Below are positions 1-11,489 of a DNA stretch of 64,000 nt, piece after piece. This DNA is from Akanthomyces muscarius. Taxonomy: Eukaryota > Ascomycota > Sordariomycetes > Hypocreales > Cordycipitaceae. The stretch lies in the NCBI RefSeq assembly GCF_028009165.1, contig NC_079244.1, positions 3,224,001-3,288,000 of the forward strand, written 5' to 3'. A model generated the notes under the pieces. The model ran no database searches. It was given only the letters and a program-made list of their open reading frames with translations, and was not told the origin of the DNA. Both the position numbers and the translations under genes were made by a program. Within the stretch, counting starts at the first letter, position 1. Each line of letters begins with the position of its first letter.

Positions 1-96
1 AATTTCACTCGCTTACACTGCCCGTAGTTCCCATGAGAAAAGAAAACTCCCCCCAGTATCCATGTTTAAATTTTTTTTTAGTTCGGTTTGTGTCAT

Positions 97-761
97 TTAT
101 TTCTTCTTGGCAAACTTGGGAGCGCCAATGTCGCTGCCACGCAGCTTGACGTTGAGGATACGCTCCATGTTGGCGAGAACCTTTTGGTCGGGGGCGGCAG
201 TGCCGCGCTCAAAGTCGGCGACAATGGTCTGGGTGGTGTTGCACTTGGTGGCGAGGTCCTTTTGGGTCATCTTGGGCTCCATCTTCTGGCGGGTTTGGGA
301 GATGACGTCGCCGACGGCCTTGCCAATGGTGTTCGGCTTGACAATGTCATCGGAGCGGTCGACCTTGGTGAGTCGCTGGCCTTCGCCGCCGCCAACCTGT
401 GAGCGAGCCGAGTTAGTCAAAGATAAAAACCAAACACTAAAAAGTACACAGAGATGAGATTGTAATTTTTTCGGCGTCACTACGTCCTTTGCGGCACATC
501 ATTGTGGACAATGGGTGTTTGCCCACACCGGTGTCGCGCGCGGGCGGGTGGCGGGGTTTTTCTCTCTCTGGCCTCGTTGGAGGGTGGGACACGACTTACC
601 GAGTTGGCGGAAGAATACTTCTTCTCGGTGCTGATGGCGGCGCCAGATCGCTGGGCAGCGTTGAGGGCAGCGTTGCCACGGACGACAGTCTCGCGAGCGG
701 AAGCACCAGGGCCGCGGACGCGGCTACCGATCTTGGTGGCGGAATCCCAATCCTCAGACAT
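97..761 (-). CDS. mbf1: Multiprotein bridging factor 1 (MBF1), transcriptional coactivator
   Basis: Exons on the minus strand are 600-761 and 97-396, giving 153 aa with a GTAAGT donor and a CAG acceptor. MBF1 bridges bZIP-type activators (Gcn4 class) and TATA-binding protein, and also helps maintain reading frame on collided ribosomes. The N-terminal half starts [14 protein letters not shown] and carries the conserved basic segment around [14 protein letters not shown]. The C-terminal half (about residues 85-145) is a cro/C1-type helix-turn-helix with the recognisable [18 protein letters not shown] core. It ends in a lysine-rich tail. Length and architecture match fungal MBF1. The gene is divergent from the DUF1365 gene. 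Confidence 0.95.
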
Positions 762-1439
762 TGTGACGGTGGTTATGTTTGGCGGGGTTGATTGAGGCTA
801 TCGACGAGACTGCTATAGTTCGTCGGATCGAGTGGGCGGCGTGCGGCTACAGAAATCGTGGATTGTTTTGCGATTGAAAGGCGAGAGTGGAATATGATGT
901 ACGAGGCAAGAAGGGACAAGTCACCGGCCTTTTGTAATATATAATCCAAAGGGTTGACGGGATCGGTGGGTGGGGAAAAAAAGGCCGCTGGCCGCAGGTG
1001 GTGGCCTCATTGAGTCAACCGGCGGGCGGTAAGACGACCAGCGCCACTGTCTGTCCGCTGGGGACTGCAAGGCTTTGGCGTTAGCGGTTTGCTTAGCACG
1101 GGCCGGCTTCGAATCTAGCACATTCCACCCGCTAGTTATCAGTGCTTTTTGGTACTGCACTGGCCAGGCTGACCTAATGGGGGCAGGCTGGTCACTGCTG
1201 CTATGACGGCATGGCCAGCGCTCATGGCCCACCACAGCCCTCTCCCCGTGCTGATGACTGAGGCTCATCGCGTTTGAGACGGTTTGTGGGCGTGCTTGTC
1301 AACCTATTTCGCAACCATAGCCAACAATACAATGTTCCGACACCCAAAGCCTTGATGGACTGCTCCGGCAAACTCCCGTGAGCCATATCCGCAGATACGG
1401 CCACTGTACAGCCACCGGCTGCGCGCCTGCATCCAGCCC
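762..1439. other. Intergenic, shared divergent promoter region
   Basis: About 680 bp between the divergently transcribed MBF1 and DUF1365 genes. It presumably contains both promoters and 5' UTRs. I see no additional gene. Confidence 0.6.
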
Positions 1440-3353
1440 ATGGACAGCATCGACGACTCGCCGCTGTCACTGGCCGTGGTACGCTTCGCCGACTACGCGG
1501 ACCGATTCCTCCAAAACTGGCCCGGGTCAATACTCCTCTCTGCCAGCTTCGCCTTGTACTACTCCCTGTTCGGCGGCCGCGGCGACGTCATCCTCATTGC
1601 TGCCGCCGCAGCGCTCGCATCGCCCAGCGCGCTTTGGCAGCTGCTCGCCCGCCATGCACAGTCCATTCTCGGCGCCGTCCTGATTGCGGCAGGCAGCGCC
1701 ATCTCCATACGATTCATGATTCTCACGGCCCCTCGCATCTTTCATGGTACCTCGGCAGGGTGGACAGAGTCTGCAGGCAGCTTCTTCATCCCCAGCCGCA
1801 CCACGCATTCGCGCTTCTTCCCCAAGAAGCATTCTTTTGCCTATTCCTATCTCACCGTCGGTGTTCCCGTTGCCTTGCGGACACATGTCAATGGAATTCT
1901 CTCTGTTGATCCGTCCGCGCCAAGGGCCGCCCGAGGCTGGTGGGCGTCGCTCTCGTCGCCGCTCTATGAGGTGGACAGTGCCAACTACTTGGCCCGCGGT
2001 ATGGCCAAGGGTGGTCTGCGGGAGAAGCTCAATCAGTTTCTCTCCAGTCAGCTAGTAGACCCCAGCGAGTATCCTCATGCGTTCCTGGTCACGGCACCCA
2101 AATTCCTTGGATACAGCTTCAATCCCGTTTCGTTTTGGTATCTCTACTCGGCCGACAAAGTCCTGTCCGCAATTATTCTCGAGGTCAACAACACGTTTGA
2201 TGAACGGCGGCCATATCTCGTCTTTCGTAATTTCGACCAAGATTCGAAACACATCCAACCATCCAATCCAACTCCTTCTACCCAGAAAAGCGTCCCCAAA
2301 ATTTCGGCGTCGTTTGAAAAGGACTTTCATGTATCGCCATTCAACTCCCGCAAAGGATCCTACTCCGTACTTGCACAAGACCCTCTTGGCCCTGACATGG
2401 CATCTTTCCGTGGCCTAGACGTCACCATAAACTTGAAGTCGTCCAAGGGGCACCCAAAGCTGGTTGCCCGTCTCGCCAACCAAGATGACGCCATCGACGT
2501 AGCAAATATGACCGCCGTCCGCAAGATCCTCTTCGTGTGCCAATGGTTCTGGATCGGCTTCGCTACCTTTCCCCGCATCGTCAAGGAGGCCGCCGCGCTT
2601 TTCTTCCGCCGCAGTCTGCACGTCTGGTACCGCCCCGAGCCGCTCCCGCAGAGCCTCGGCCGCCACGCCACGCCCATAGAGCGCCATCTCGAGGCCGTCT
2701 TCCGGGACTACCTGCGCCACCGCGTCGAGCAGTCGCCCAAGGCCATCCGCGTCCGCTACGTGGCCAGCGGCATCGGTGTCGCGGACCCAGCCACGGCAGA
2801 CGTCTTTGCCTCGAAGACGGCCGCGGCGGCATCCGCCTGCGACGTCGAGGTGCGCGTGCTGACTCCCGTCTTCTACGCCCGCTTCGTCCACTACGCGCAC
2901 GACTTCGAGGGCCTCTTCAACGAGCTGGCCGAAAGTCGCACAGTAGCCGTCGATAAGCCCGACATGCTGCCGCACATTTTCCTGAAAAAGGGCGCGCCGC
3001 CGTTCCACGCGTCCAGCCTCACCGAGTACCTCTACTTCAGGTTGATACAGGCCCTTCGCCGCACACCCGAGGCGATCCAGCGCCCCTTGACATCTGCAGA
3101 GACGAGCGCGGGAGCGCAGGCCTCGTCGCTCAAGCCGGCGGATATTCGCGGCTTTCGCATCTCGTCCATGGATGCGTACGTCCTGGAACACGGCAGCGAC
3201 AGCGTCAAGAGCATGTACCGATCTGCCGTGTCTCGCCTGTTCCTCGCAGATCGCTTCTTTCTGGGCAGCTTGGAACTCTTGTCTACTTTGGAATTCATAT
3301 GGCGCGTTGGTGTGGCATACTTCTTCCTGTTGGCTTTCACAGTTCTTAGCTAG
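1440..3353 (+). CDS. DUF1365 family membrane protein
   Basis: Intronless, 637 aa. Hydrophobic segments lie at about residues 30-60 and 75-100 (LLSASFALYYSLF; SILGAVLIAAGSAISIRFMI), with one more at the extreme C-terminus (FIWRVGVAYFFLLAFTVLS). The centre carries the DUF1365 signature, notably PKFLGYSFNPVSFWYLYS followed by a VNNTFDERRPY stretch. DUF1365 proteins are found in bacteria and fungi, and their biochemical role is not established. In bacteria they often sit near cyclopropane-fatty-acid-synthase-like and amine-oxidase-like genes. Here the neighbours are housekeeping genes and give no hint. The start is the first ATG of the open frame, 12 codons ahead of the first shared family features. 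Confidence 0.85.
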   Translation: MDSIDDSPLSLAVVRFADYADRFLQNWPGSILLSASFALYYSLFGGRGDVILIAAAAALASPSALWQLLARHAQSILGAVLIAAGSAISIRFMILTAPRIFHGTSAGWTESAGSFFIPSRTTHSRFFPKKHSFAYSYLTVGVPVALRTHVNGILSVDPSAPRAARGWWASLSSPLYEVDSANYLARGMAKGGLREKLNQFLSSQLVDPSEYPHAFLVTAPKFLGYSFNPVSFWYLYSADKVLSAIILEVNNTFDERRPYLVFRNFDQDSKHIQPSNPTPSTQKSVPKISASFEKDFHVSPFNSRKGSYSVLAQDPLGPDMASFRGLDVTINLKSSKGHPKLVARLANQDDAIDVANMTAVRKILFVCQWFWIGFATFPRIVKEAAALFFRRSLHVWYRPEPLPQSLGRHATPIERHLEAVFRDYLRHRVEQSPKAIRVRYVASGIGVADPATADVFASKTAAAASACDVEVRVLTPVFYARFVHYAHDFEGLFNELAESRTVAVDKPDMLPHIFLKKGAPPFHASSLTEYLYFRLIQALRRTPEAIQRPLTSAETSAGAQASSLKPADIRGFRISSMDAYVLEHGSDSVKSMYRSAVSRLFLADRFFLGSLELLSTLEFIWRVGVAYFFLLAFTVLS

Positions 3354-3618
3354 TGAAAATTGATAAACATCCCTTTGAATTGATTGTGTTTACTATGGTA
3401 CATTCAAGCAGCCATGCATATTTTCGCAGATTTAAAGCAGAAGGATTTTCATTGCAGATTGCCGCCCCCTCCTAATAGACCTAAAACGAGTTCCAGTTCT
3501 CAGAAAACCCCCAGAAACCGCAGGAAGTCTCCTGCATAGTAATAAAAATAAATAGAAAGAATTAAAAGAGCAAATCGCCGATTCCAAGAATTTAAGCCGA
3601 CCCCGAGATTGAGCAGCA

Positions 3619-6409
3619 CTACCTAGCATATGGGTGGAAACCTCGGTTGCCTCCACGGCCGCCACCACGGTAGCTACCGCCACTGGCACCACGACCTGGG
3701 TTCTTGGGTCCCGTGGGTGCGTTGGCCGGAGGAGCATCGTGGCTGCCACGGCCGTAACCACCGGGCTGAGGGTCATCATACATGCCCTCCCAGGATGTCG
3801 CATTGCCGCCTTGATGGCCGCCGCCCATACCACCGTAGCCTCCTTGGCCGCCGCCAAAGCCGCCACGACCACCGCGGCGAGCACCACCCGGGCCCTGGGG
3901 TGGTTGCTGCTGGAACTGCTCAAAGTTATTGTTTTCGAAACCGCCTTGGGAGCTACCACCTCCATTGCCCTGGCTGGTGGGACTAGCACCGCCTTGCTGC
4001 TGTGGCTGTGGTGATCCCTGCGACTGCTGCTGCTGCATCATCTGCTGCTGCTGCTGCATCTGTTGCTGCATTTGTTGCATCATTTGGGGGTTCATCATGT
4101 TGGGGCCGCCCTGTCCACCACCACCGCCACGACCCATCATCTGCTGCATCTGCTGCATTTGCATCATGTTTTGCCACATAGCTGGGTTCATGTTCATGCC
4201 GCGGTTCATGGCCATCTGAGACTGCATCATGGCAAAGTATTGTTGCATACGCTGAAAGTACTGCGCCATGACTTGGGGGGTCATGCCGCTGTTGCCCATC
4301 TGCTGCATGCCTTGCGATTGGTCATCTGCCTTCTTGAATTTGCCGCGCTTCGCTGCCTCCTCTTCCTCGCGCAAGTTACCGCGGGGCTGTGCACGCTTCA
4401 CCTCAATAGGTTTGCCGTGTATCTCGAGAGGGATATTGATGCAGGCGTCGACACCAGCCTCACTTTCGAATGTGACGAAACCGAAACCTCTTGGCCGGCC
4501 AGTATCCTTGTCCATCATAAGAGTGGCATCAATAACGCGGCCGAACTGGGCGAAAAAGTCCCTGAATTCCTGGTCTGTCGTATCTTGGCTGACACCACCA
4601 ACAAAGATTTTGCTCGTTTTTTCTTGCTCATCGCGAGGGATGGCTCTCTTGGGATCGATCTGAATCATTGGTTAGACATTTCTAGCCGATGCAGTTAACA
4701 TACAACTTACAATTTTGCCGTCGAGGTAATGCTCCTTGACCATGACAGTGTTTACCGTCTTGGCATCCTTAAAGGTCAAGAAACCAAATCCTCTGGATCT
4801 TCCCGTGTTGCTGTCGCGCATAACAGTGCATTCAACAACTTCGCCGAATTGGCTGAAGTAGTCCCGCAGGGATTCTGAATTATATTAATGACAGCTCTTA
4901 TTCGATCGACAACACCAAGCGTGACTTACGGTCTGTGGTTTCCCAATTCAGTCCACCAATGAACATTTTACTATATTACATATGTTAGTCGGTCTCTGTC
5001 TAGCTCAGACGTGTCGATTGTTGGTGTGGCCGCAATGCAAAGCAGTTCATGGGGATGAGAATTCATGACCAAACGGCCCGAGTAAGCCTGGACGGGCAGA
5101 TTTGCTGCGCAGAAACGGGTATCGAGATGCTGTTGACCGGCATATATGCTTCGAAAAAGCATTTGAAATGACGCGCCAGAGCAACAGACACGATAGGGCT
5201 CGTGGCGGGTAGTTGAAAGAGCTTATGTAGGACATATGGTTCTCGTCGCAGCCTGGCACGCTGAATTTTCATGCGCAGGGTTGCAACTGGACGCCAGTAT
5301 GCGCTGCAGATGGCCAGCGTAGACGAAGTAGACGAGTAGGGAGACATGAGAGCCAGGTAGCTCGTAGCACGACCATCAAGTTGAAGCGAAATGCCTCGAG
5401 ATCAGATATTGTCGATATATCTTTTTCTTTTCTTGTCTGTCTCTTGAGCTGTTCTGTCGTCTTCTGCTATCGTTGACTGTCTGACTGTCTTTTTCTAGGC
5501 TCATATGAAATTGGAGCGCTACCCGCCGTAGTCTGATTACCGTCTCCTGAGAGCTGTAGGCTATTCTCTTCGGACTCTATCAGATGTATGCGTCTGAGAG
5601 CTATGGAAGACACGAGTGTTCTATGCTGTCTATGCCGAGACGGCAACTTCTGAGTCTTCCACAGAGACAAAGCTTCGCTTCAAGGCAGGATGGACCATAT
5701 TCCTTTCGTTGCTCGTTGCGGACGCAAATGTCGTGGCAATCAAAGCAGCCTTATGTATAAGCTGATCATACCAAGCTCATTGCAGTGCATGAAAGCCCAA
5801 TTTGCTTGTCATGTCCTCTGTGATCATTTCATGCCATGCTTGCCAGCAGCTCAAAGAAATGGCAGAGGAGGATAGTCTTGGCCACCACACTTTGCACCAT
5901 ACTGCCTGCCTTGACTCGAGGATAGAATGGGAGGGTAGTAGGGTAACTTCACAAGGACGCATAATTGAGTGTTAAAGGGTTACATCGGCAATAGTAGACT
6001 TACCCATCATCTTTGGCGCTGGCCTTGTGCACCGTGCCCATCGGAGGTGCCGACAATTCTTGTTCCTCTTCCGGTTCTGGTTGCGCATAATTGTTTGAAG
6101 GAGGGGCGCCGCCGCCGCCTAAGTTAAAATCGACATCATCGTCATCGTCGTCGTCTTCGTCCATGGCGTGGCTGCTTTCTTTATTCGCTGATTCTGTCGC
6201 GGCAGGTTGCGCTGCTGGTACACTGGGACCAGTAGGCTCGGCAGGTTTGGGGGGCTGAGGGCCAGATGCGCCCTTGGGGCCGTCACCATCCTCGTAGCTG
6301 TAGCATAATTAGTAGTTGTCGGAGAATAAAGTCAGCACGCCATAGTCGGCGGTCTGTCAACATACAGGTCGGCGAAGAGGTCCTCCTCAAAGTTCTCTGG
6401 TTCAGCCAT
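3619..6409 (-). CDS. hrp1: Hrp1/Nab4-type hnRNP, mRNA cleavage/polyadenylation factor with two RRMs
   Basis: Minus-strand exons are 6366-6409, 6004-6297, 4930-4970, 4711-4874 and 3619-4659, giving 527 aa. Yeast Hrp1 (CF IB) binds UA-rich elements in pre-mRNA 3' ends and shuttles between nucleus and cytoplasm. An acidic N-terminus (DEDDDDDDDVDFN) is followed by RRM1 (KMFIGGLNWETTD as RNP2, RSRGFGFLTF as RNP1) and the conserved linker DPKRAIPRDEQ. RRM2 follows (KIFVGGVSQDTTDQ; RPRGFGFVTF). The C-terminal half is Met/Gln-rich, then Gly/Arg-rich (RGG), ending GFHPYAR. All five exons join in frame. Intron 2 is about 1,033 bp, far longer than any other intron here, and may contain an alternative exon. 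A split-gene artefact is unlikely, because the phase-2 junction yields the canonical start of RRM1. Confidence 0.93.
4971..6003 (-). other. Unusually long intron 2 of the Hrp1-like gene
   Basis: The intron has a GTAAGT donor (5998-6003 on the complement) and a TAG acceptor at 4971-4973. At about 1.03 kb it is roughly ten times the other introns in this window. No ORF inside resembles a conserved protein. It lies just before the exon that opens RRM1. Confidence 0.7.
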
Positions 6410-7354
6410 TTTGTTGTTGTAGAACGATACCGTAGCCCGTGTCGAATTGCGCAAATCTAACTCCAAATAAAGAGCTAAAGAAGGCAGCCGCTGTGTTGAC
6501 TACCAGAAAGATGCAGCTAAATCCACTCCCTTCAGTTCGATGGTAAATATCCTGTTGCAAAGGCTAAATCAATGAGTAGTGAAAACTGGGGGGAAGCCTT
6601 CCCTTCGAAGTGCAAACACAGGCGGCACGGCAGTCAATGAACGCCATTCACAGTGGAGTGTGCATGACTAAGCTCTGGTGGTTCACCAAGCGGGGCAGTT
6701 TGCTCCGCGCTGCGATGCACAGGCACTGCAGGGCTCTCGGCACGCTGTAGGACTGCCTTGTAGGTGGCGGGACCGCTAGCGCGCCACTGTGACACTCACT
6801 GTACCTCAACAGTGCTACTTGGCGGACTGCATCCTCACTCTGTTTCAACGCTGAACGCCTGGGCCGTCCCTTCAGCCGTCGACTGATTCACAGGATGAGG
6901 CGCAGACCGAATTACATGGAATCGTATTCGTGAAACATGTGGTCATCTTCAGGAAGCGGCAAGAAGCCCGCGAATTCAGTAAGTCGCTGATCTTTGGGCT
7001 TTCAGCGCCCAGAAGCTTGCTCTTTCGGCCACTGACAACCCCGCTGTCGCAGGAGATGGTCCAAGTTGGTACGTTCGCTGCCGAAGCTGTCGATTGCCCC
7101 AGGCTGCTGTGGCGAGGTCATACCGATTTTATACTTGCTAACCAAACTGCTCGTCTTTGTACAGATCGATCAGAGTATGCTCAACCGCCCCGCTCGCTGG
7201 CCGCCTCTTGAACATGCTCGGCTGACCTGCTGACAGCTCCCCATCACCATTCTGGCGACCGCAGCTCGAAAGAAATGCTTCTAGACGAAGTGTAACGGCC
7301 CCGGTCGCTCGCGACCCCAATGCTGTCATTGGAGCGTCGTATTCGCATACCGAC
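6410..7354. other. Intergenic, divergent promoter region
   Basis: About 0.9 kb between the Hrp1-like gene (minus) and the Gyp1-like gene (plus). I see no convincing gene. Undetected 5' UTR introns or an upstream coding exon of the Gyp1-like gene are possible. Confidence 0.5.
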
Positions 7355-9130
7355 ATGCTGAAACTTGATGCTATGTAGGTCCTCTGTCGCGCTGGTGCAA
7401 GACACGCTGCCCTACGCCGCCAATTGCTAACGGCCAACACAGCAATGCCTCGAGCTCTTCCTCGCGACCCAAAACGCCTCCGTCGAGTTCGTCCTCAAGG
7501 GCGCGTCCTAACGAATCCTCTCCACCCCAGAAGAACAATGCTGGTCGCAAGTCGCCGCCCTTCAAAAGCTACATCAACTTCCTCTCCAACACAAATGACG
7601 ACTGGAACACCGAAGAAGATGAGATGGGATACGACGATGACGATGGCGACGACTTTGGACTGCCCAGTCTCTCCAATATGAAGCGAAGAAGTCGGAAGAT
7701 GGCGGCTCAACAACAAGGCGGCTCTGGCCCGCCGCCAAATTCCTTCAGCAATTCATTTGGAAGTTATGGACGGCATCCGTCTGACAGTGCAGACATTGCA
7801 GTTGAACGGCCAGCGTCCTCTTATCCTATGCCACGTAAGAGTGAGGGAAAGATTCTAAGGCCGCAATACAAAGACATTCTAAAAGGTATTTTGGCTCATA
7901 ATGCCCCCAGTTGAATGATATTAACCAGGAGCATCAGATCCCGCCAACGCGCTACACCTGATAAACTACCCCTCTGTCCCTAGCAATGCCACATCAAAAG
8001 AGGCGGATGTGATCAACTCTCGCATCACACGAATAAACAAGTTCAAACGACTACTCCAGGCGTCTTCACTATCACTACCAGACTTGCGGGCATTGGCCTG
8101 GTCAGGAGTTCCCGAAGAGGTTCGCGCCATGACATGGCAGCTCCTGCTAAGCTACCTGCCGACGAATAGCGAACGACGAGTTGCGACGCTTGAGAGAAAG
8201 CGAAAAGAATACCTAGACGGAGTGAAGCAGGCCTTTGAGCGAGTTGGAACGAGCAGCACGCCGGGAAAGTCTCGTGGCCTAGATGAAGCTATATGGCACC
8301 AAATCAGCATTGATGTGCCCCGTACCAACCCACATATTGAACTGTACAGCTATGAGGCAACGCAGCGTTCTCTGGAGCGGATACTGTACGTCTGGGCCGT
8401 GCGGCACCCTGCGAGCGGATACGTCCAGGGCATCAATGATCTGGTAACGCCGTTTTGGCAGACATTCCTGGGTCTCTACATTGCCGACCCAAATGTCGAC
8501 ACCGGCATGGACCCGGGACAGCTGCCACGGCCGGTACTAGACGCTGTGGAGGCAGACTCGTACTGGTGCCTGGCGAAACTGCTGGACGGCATCCAGGATC
8601 ACTACATCGTCGCGCAGCCAGGCATTCAGCGTCAAGTGACTGCTCTGCGCGACCTCACTGCCAGAATAGATTCTACCTTGTCCAAGCATCTCGAAAGAGA
8701 AGGCGTGGAGTTTATCCAGTTTAGTTTCCGATGGATGAACTGTCTTCTGATGCGAGAGATTAGTGTCAAGAACACGATTCGCATGTGGGATACATATTTG
8801 GTAGGTTGACGCTCTGTCTCACATTTTCACCAACCTTTTAGCGCTTGTGCTCGACTAACATAGACTCACTAGGCGGAAGAACAAGGGTTCTCCGAGTTCC
8901 ACCTATACGTTTGTGCCGCACTTTTAGTCAAGTGGTCCGACAAGCTCGTCAAGATGGACTTTCAGGAGGTTATGATGTTCCTCCAGAGCCTGCCCACGAA
9001 AAGCTGGACGGAAAAGGACATTGAATTGCTCCTGAGCGAGGCCTTTATCTGGCAGAGTCTGTACAAGGGGTCGGCGGCGCACCTCAAGGGCGGGCCGACC
9101 AAATCGGTACTGTCGGATCTGCAGCTATGA
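7355..9130 (+). CDS. gyp1: Gyp1-type TBC domain Rab GTPase-activating protein
   Basis: Exons are 7355-7374, 7443-7885, 7938-8800 and 8873-9130, giving about 527 aa. Gyp1 stimulates GTP hydrolysis by Golgi Rabs (Ypt1/Sec4 class). The N-terminal 150 residues are low-complexity, Ser/Pro-rich and acidic, with KSPPFKSYINFLSNTNDDW as a conserved island. The TBC domain follows: ALAWSGVPEEVRAMTWQLLL, then IDVPRTNP with the catalytic-finger Arg (IxxDxxR motif), YVQGINDLVTPFW with the catalytic-finger Gln, and later MREISVKNTIRMWDTYL. The C-terminus ends SVLSDLQL. The first exon (MLKLDAI..) and the third acceptor (7928 or 7937, both in frame) are the uncertain points. The internal exons are firm. Confidence 0.88.
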
Positions 9131-9662
9131 GCAATGTTCCGCTCGACACTCGGGCAGCAGTATGAATGTGATACACGCTTGCATATAATACAATGCGGGA
9201 ATGAATTACTAAAATGAGCAAAGTTTTGCATGGGAGGCGTGGTATTTCACAAGTCTTTAGAAAGGAGTAGAGCGGACGAGACATCAATAACAATGCATGA
9301 CATTAAGCCTGTCAGGCAACGATTTTCCAACGTGATGCAGAATGGCCAAATAGCAAACAATGATGTATGTACCTAGGCAACCGTGCGGGCAGGACAGATT
9401 TATGCATAGATCCCAAAGAAAACCGCTAAATTACACCAAAAAAAACACCTGTCCACATCGCCTTCATCATGCCAAAATCAACAAATTGTACAGCGCCTGC
9501 TTCTGGCTTCTGCGTGAAGCTCGGGATATATCAGCACAACAAAATGGTGCAGGAACCATAATATACAAAACGCCGCTTTTCCGGCCCTTATCTAGCCTGC
9601 GTCCTTTGCGCCTTTTTTCCTCTTCTTTTTTCTTCTTTTTTTTTGTTTTTGGCTTGGCAACA
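9131..9662. other. Intergenic 3' region between convergent genes
   Basis: About 530 bp between the ends of the Gyp1-like gene and the GT90 gene. A T-rich tract lies at about 9610-9650. No gene was seen. Confidence 0.6.
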
Positions 9663-11489
9663 TTATCCCGTCAAGTCGTCAACAAAACCAAGCGAATCAC
9701 GGTTCTCGTCGCAGACGCGCGCCCACTCGAGAAGCAGCCTCCAGACGTAGAGGCGCATGTCCTCGCGGCGGAGGACCTTTTCGGCCCACGCCTTGCCCTC
9801 CTCGGCAATGTACCGGGCCGCGGCGTCGCCCGGCCCCGACGCGTCGGCGAAGAACTCGAGGGCGGGGTAGAGGTCCTGGAGGGTGTTGTCGAGGGGCACA
9901 AAGTGCACCCAGGGGGCGAGGCGGTCGTCGTGCCACTCAGCGTAGACGCTGGCCTTGAGCGGCAGGCTCGTCGAGAGGAGGAAGCCGCGGAAGCGCGCGC
10001 TGAATGAGTTGCCGTCGACGTCGGGCAGGAACTTGTACTCGTACTGCGTGGCCATGTCGACGCTGGGCGCGGCGCGCAGGAATGGCCGCAGGAAGTCGCA
10101 GCCGTCGGGGAAGCAGATGGCGGTGAAGCCGACGTCGGCGAGGCGCGCGATCCAGGAGCCCAGCCTGCCCTGCGCGCGGTGCTCGCTGGGGTACATGGAC
10201 GCGGGGGGCAGGTCAAAGGCGAGGGCGCGCTCGCCGGTCTGCTCCACGCGGGAGACGGTGGTGCCGTTGAGCATCTCGACGAGGCGGTGGCGCTGCAGGT
10301 GGTACCAGTTGTTGTCGTGGGCGCGGCCGCCGGAGTCGACGCCGCGCCACACGAGGCCGTCGCGCTTCCTTTCCCAGTCCGGGCCGTGGGTGTCGCCGCC
10401 AGAGTACCGCAGCTCGTCGGTGAGGTACATGGCGCCCGGGATGACAATCTCGTTGTTCAGGGACAGCTTGCAGCCGCCAAAGAGGGGGATGAGCTCCTCG
10501 GTGGTCGAGATGCTGATGGGCTCGACAAAGGAGCCGTGCAGCTGCCGCAGATGGGGCTGCTCGCACGGATCGATCGCGGCCGTCCAGTTCTGGACGTAGC
10601 CCTTGAACGAGTACTTGGGCTTCCAGTTGTCGGGGACCTCGGCGGCCGGGGTGAAGTCGCGGATCGCGGGGACGCCGTGCGCGAGCGTCCCCGGGGCACA
10701 GGCCTTGACGGCCAAGTCCCAGTAGGCGTTGTCGGGTCCGAGCCAGTGCGCATCATAAGGTTCGGGGTTGGAGTCGTCAATGTGCTGGAGGCCGGTGTAG
10801 TTGGTGCTCACTTGTTCGATGGGCTGTAGTTGGCGCTTTTGCGATTCTTGCTGGACAAGAGCGTCGAGTGTCTCATGCGGCACGATGATACGAGGCTCGT
10901 CCATCATATTCACGGGCATGTCGACATCGGGCATGTGCTCGGCAAACTCCTTGACCAGGCCGGACCAGTGCTCTAGCCAGTGCACCCAATCCTTGTCAAG
11001 ACCTCGCACGGCGACTGTACCGTTGCGCACCTTGACAGCAAAGTCGCTTGCCGCCGCCCGCTTGGCCAGCGTCGCGGCGTCGAGGCCCCAAAACGGGCGG
11101 AGGTCCTTGTATATCCTGTCAAAGTATTCCTCGACCAGTATGGCGTCGGCGGCGACGGCAGCCTCGACCCATTTGTCAAAGCCAGGCGGCGGATGGCGGC
11201 CACGCAGCTCTCGGTAGCGCGCGGCGGTCGCCGTGAGATTATATGTGCGTTTCGTCTCGAGGGTGACCTCGTGCTCTTCTCGGGCGTCAATCATGAGCTT
11301 CTTGATGGGATGCGTCGGGTCGAATGCGATGGGGAGGCGCGCCCTGGCCTTGCCCCAAATCCGAGAGTCGTCCCATAGCAGATAGCCGGCGTAGCAAAAG
11401 GCGAAGAGAAGCAGTACCGGCGCATAACGATAGACGACGCGCGAAGGGTAGCCCTTTGGATTCAAGAGCTGCCCCATGGTGGTGGGCAT
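9663..11489 (-). CDS. GT90 / CAP10 (capsule-associated) glycosyltransferase, type II membrane protein
   Basis: Intronless, about 608 aa from the ATG at 11489. The frame is open further up, but only to a TTG. A short cytoplasmic N-terminus precedes one transmembrane anchor (about residues 19-40, YAPVLLLFAFCYAGYLLW), followed by a lumenal stem and a C-terminal CAP10 domain. Family landmarks are GLVWRGVDSGGRAHDNNW, the Arg/His-rich HLQRHRLVEMLNG, and near the C-terminus SVYAEWHDDRLAPWVHFVPLDN. Family GT90 includes Cryptococcus Cap10/Cap59-related factors and xylosyl- or glucosyl-transferases acting in the Golgi. The donor and acceptor here cannot be predicted. Codon use is GC-rich with no sign of transfer. 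Confidence 0.92.
   Translation of the reverse strand: MPTTMGQLLNPKGYPSRVVYRYAPVLLLFAFCYAGYLLWDDSRIWGKARARLPIAFDPTHPIKKLMIDAREEHEVTLETKRTYNLTATAARYRELRGRHPPPGFDKWVEAAVAADAILVEEYFDRIYKDLRPFWGLDAATLAKRAAASDFAVKVRNGTVAVRGLDKDWVHWLEHWSGLVKEFAEHMPDVDMPVNMMDEPRIIVPHETLDALVQQESQKRQLQPIEQVSTNYTGLQHIDDSNPEPYDAHWLGPDNAYWDLAVKACAPGTLAHGVPAIRDFTPAAEVPDNWKPKYSFKGYVQNWTAAIDPCEQPHLRQLHGSFVEPISISTTEELIPLFGGCKLSLNNEIVIPGAMYLTDELRYSGGDTHGPDWERKRDGLVWRGVDSGGRAHDNNWYHLQRHRLVEMLNGTTVSRVEQTGERALAFDLPPASMYPSEHRAQGRLGSWIARLADVGFTAICFPDGCDFLRPFLRAAPSVDMATQYEYKFLPDVDGNSFSARFRGFLLSTSLPLKASVYAEWHDDRLAPWVHFVPLDNTLQDLYPALEFFADASGPGDAAARYIAEEGKAWAEKVLRREDMRLYVWRLLLEWARVCDENRDSLGFVDDLTG

Noticed and set aside
2415..3191. 258-codon antisense open frame opposite the DUF1365 gene
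   Set aside because: It is a GC-rich coding shadow with no recognisable domain, while the plus strand is clearly coding.
9955..10829. Long plus-strand open frames opposite the GT90 gene
   Set aside because: They are shadows of a high-GC coding sequence on the other strand.
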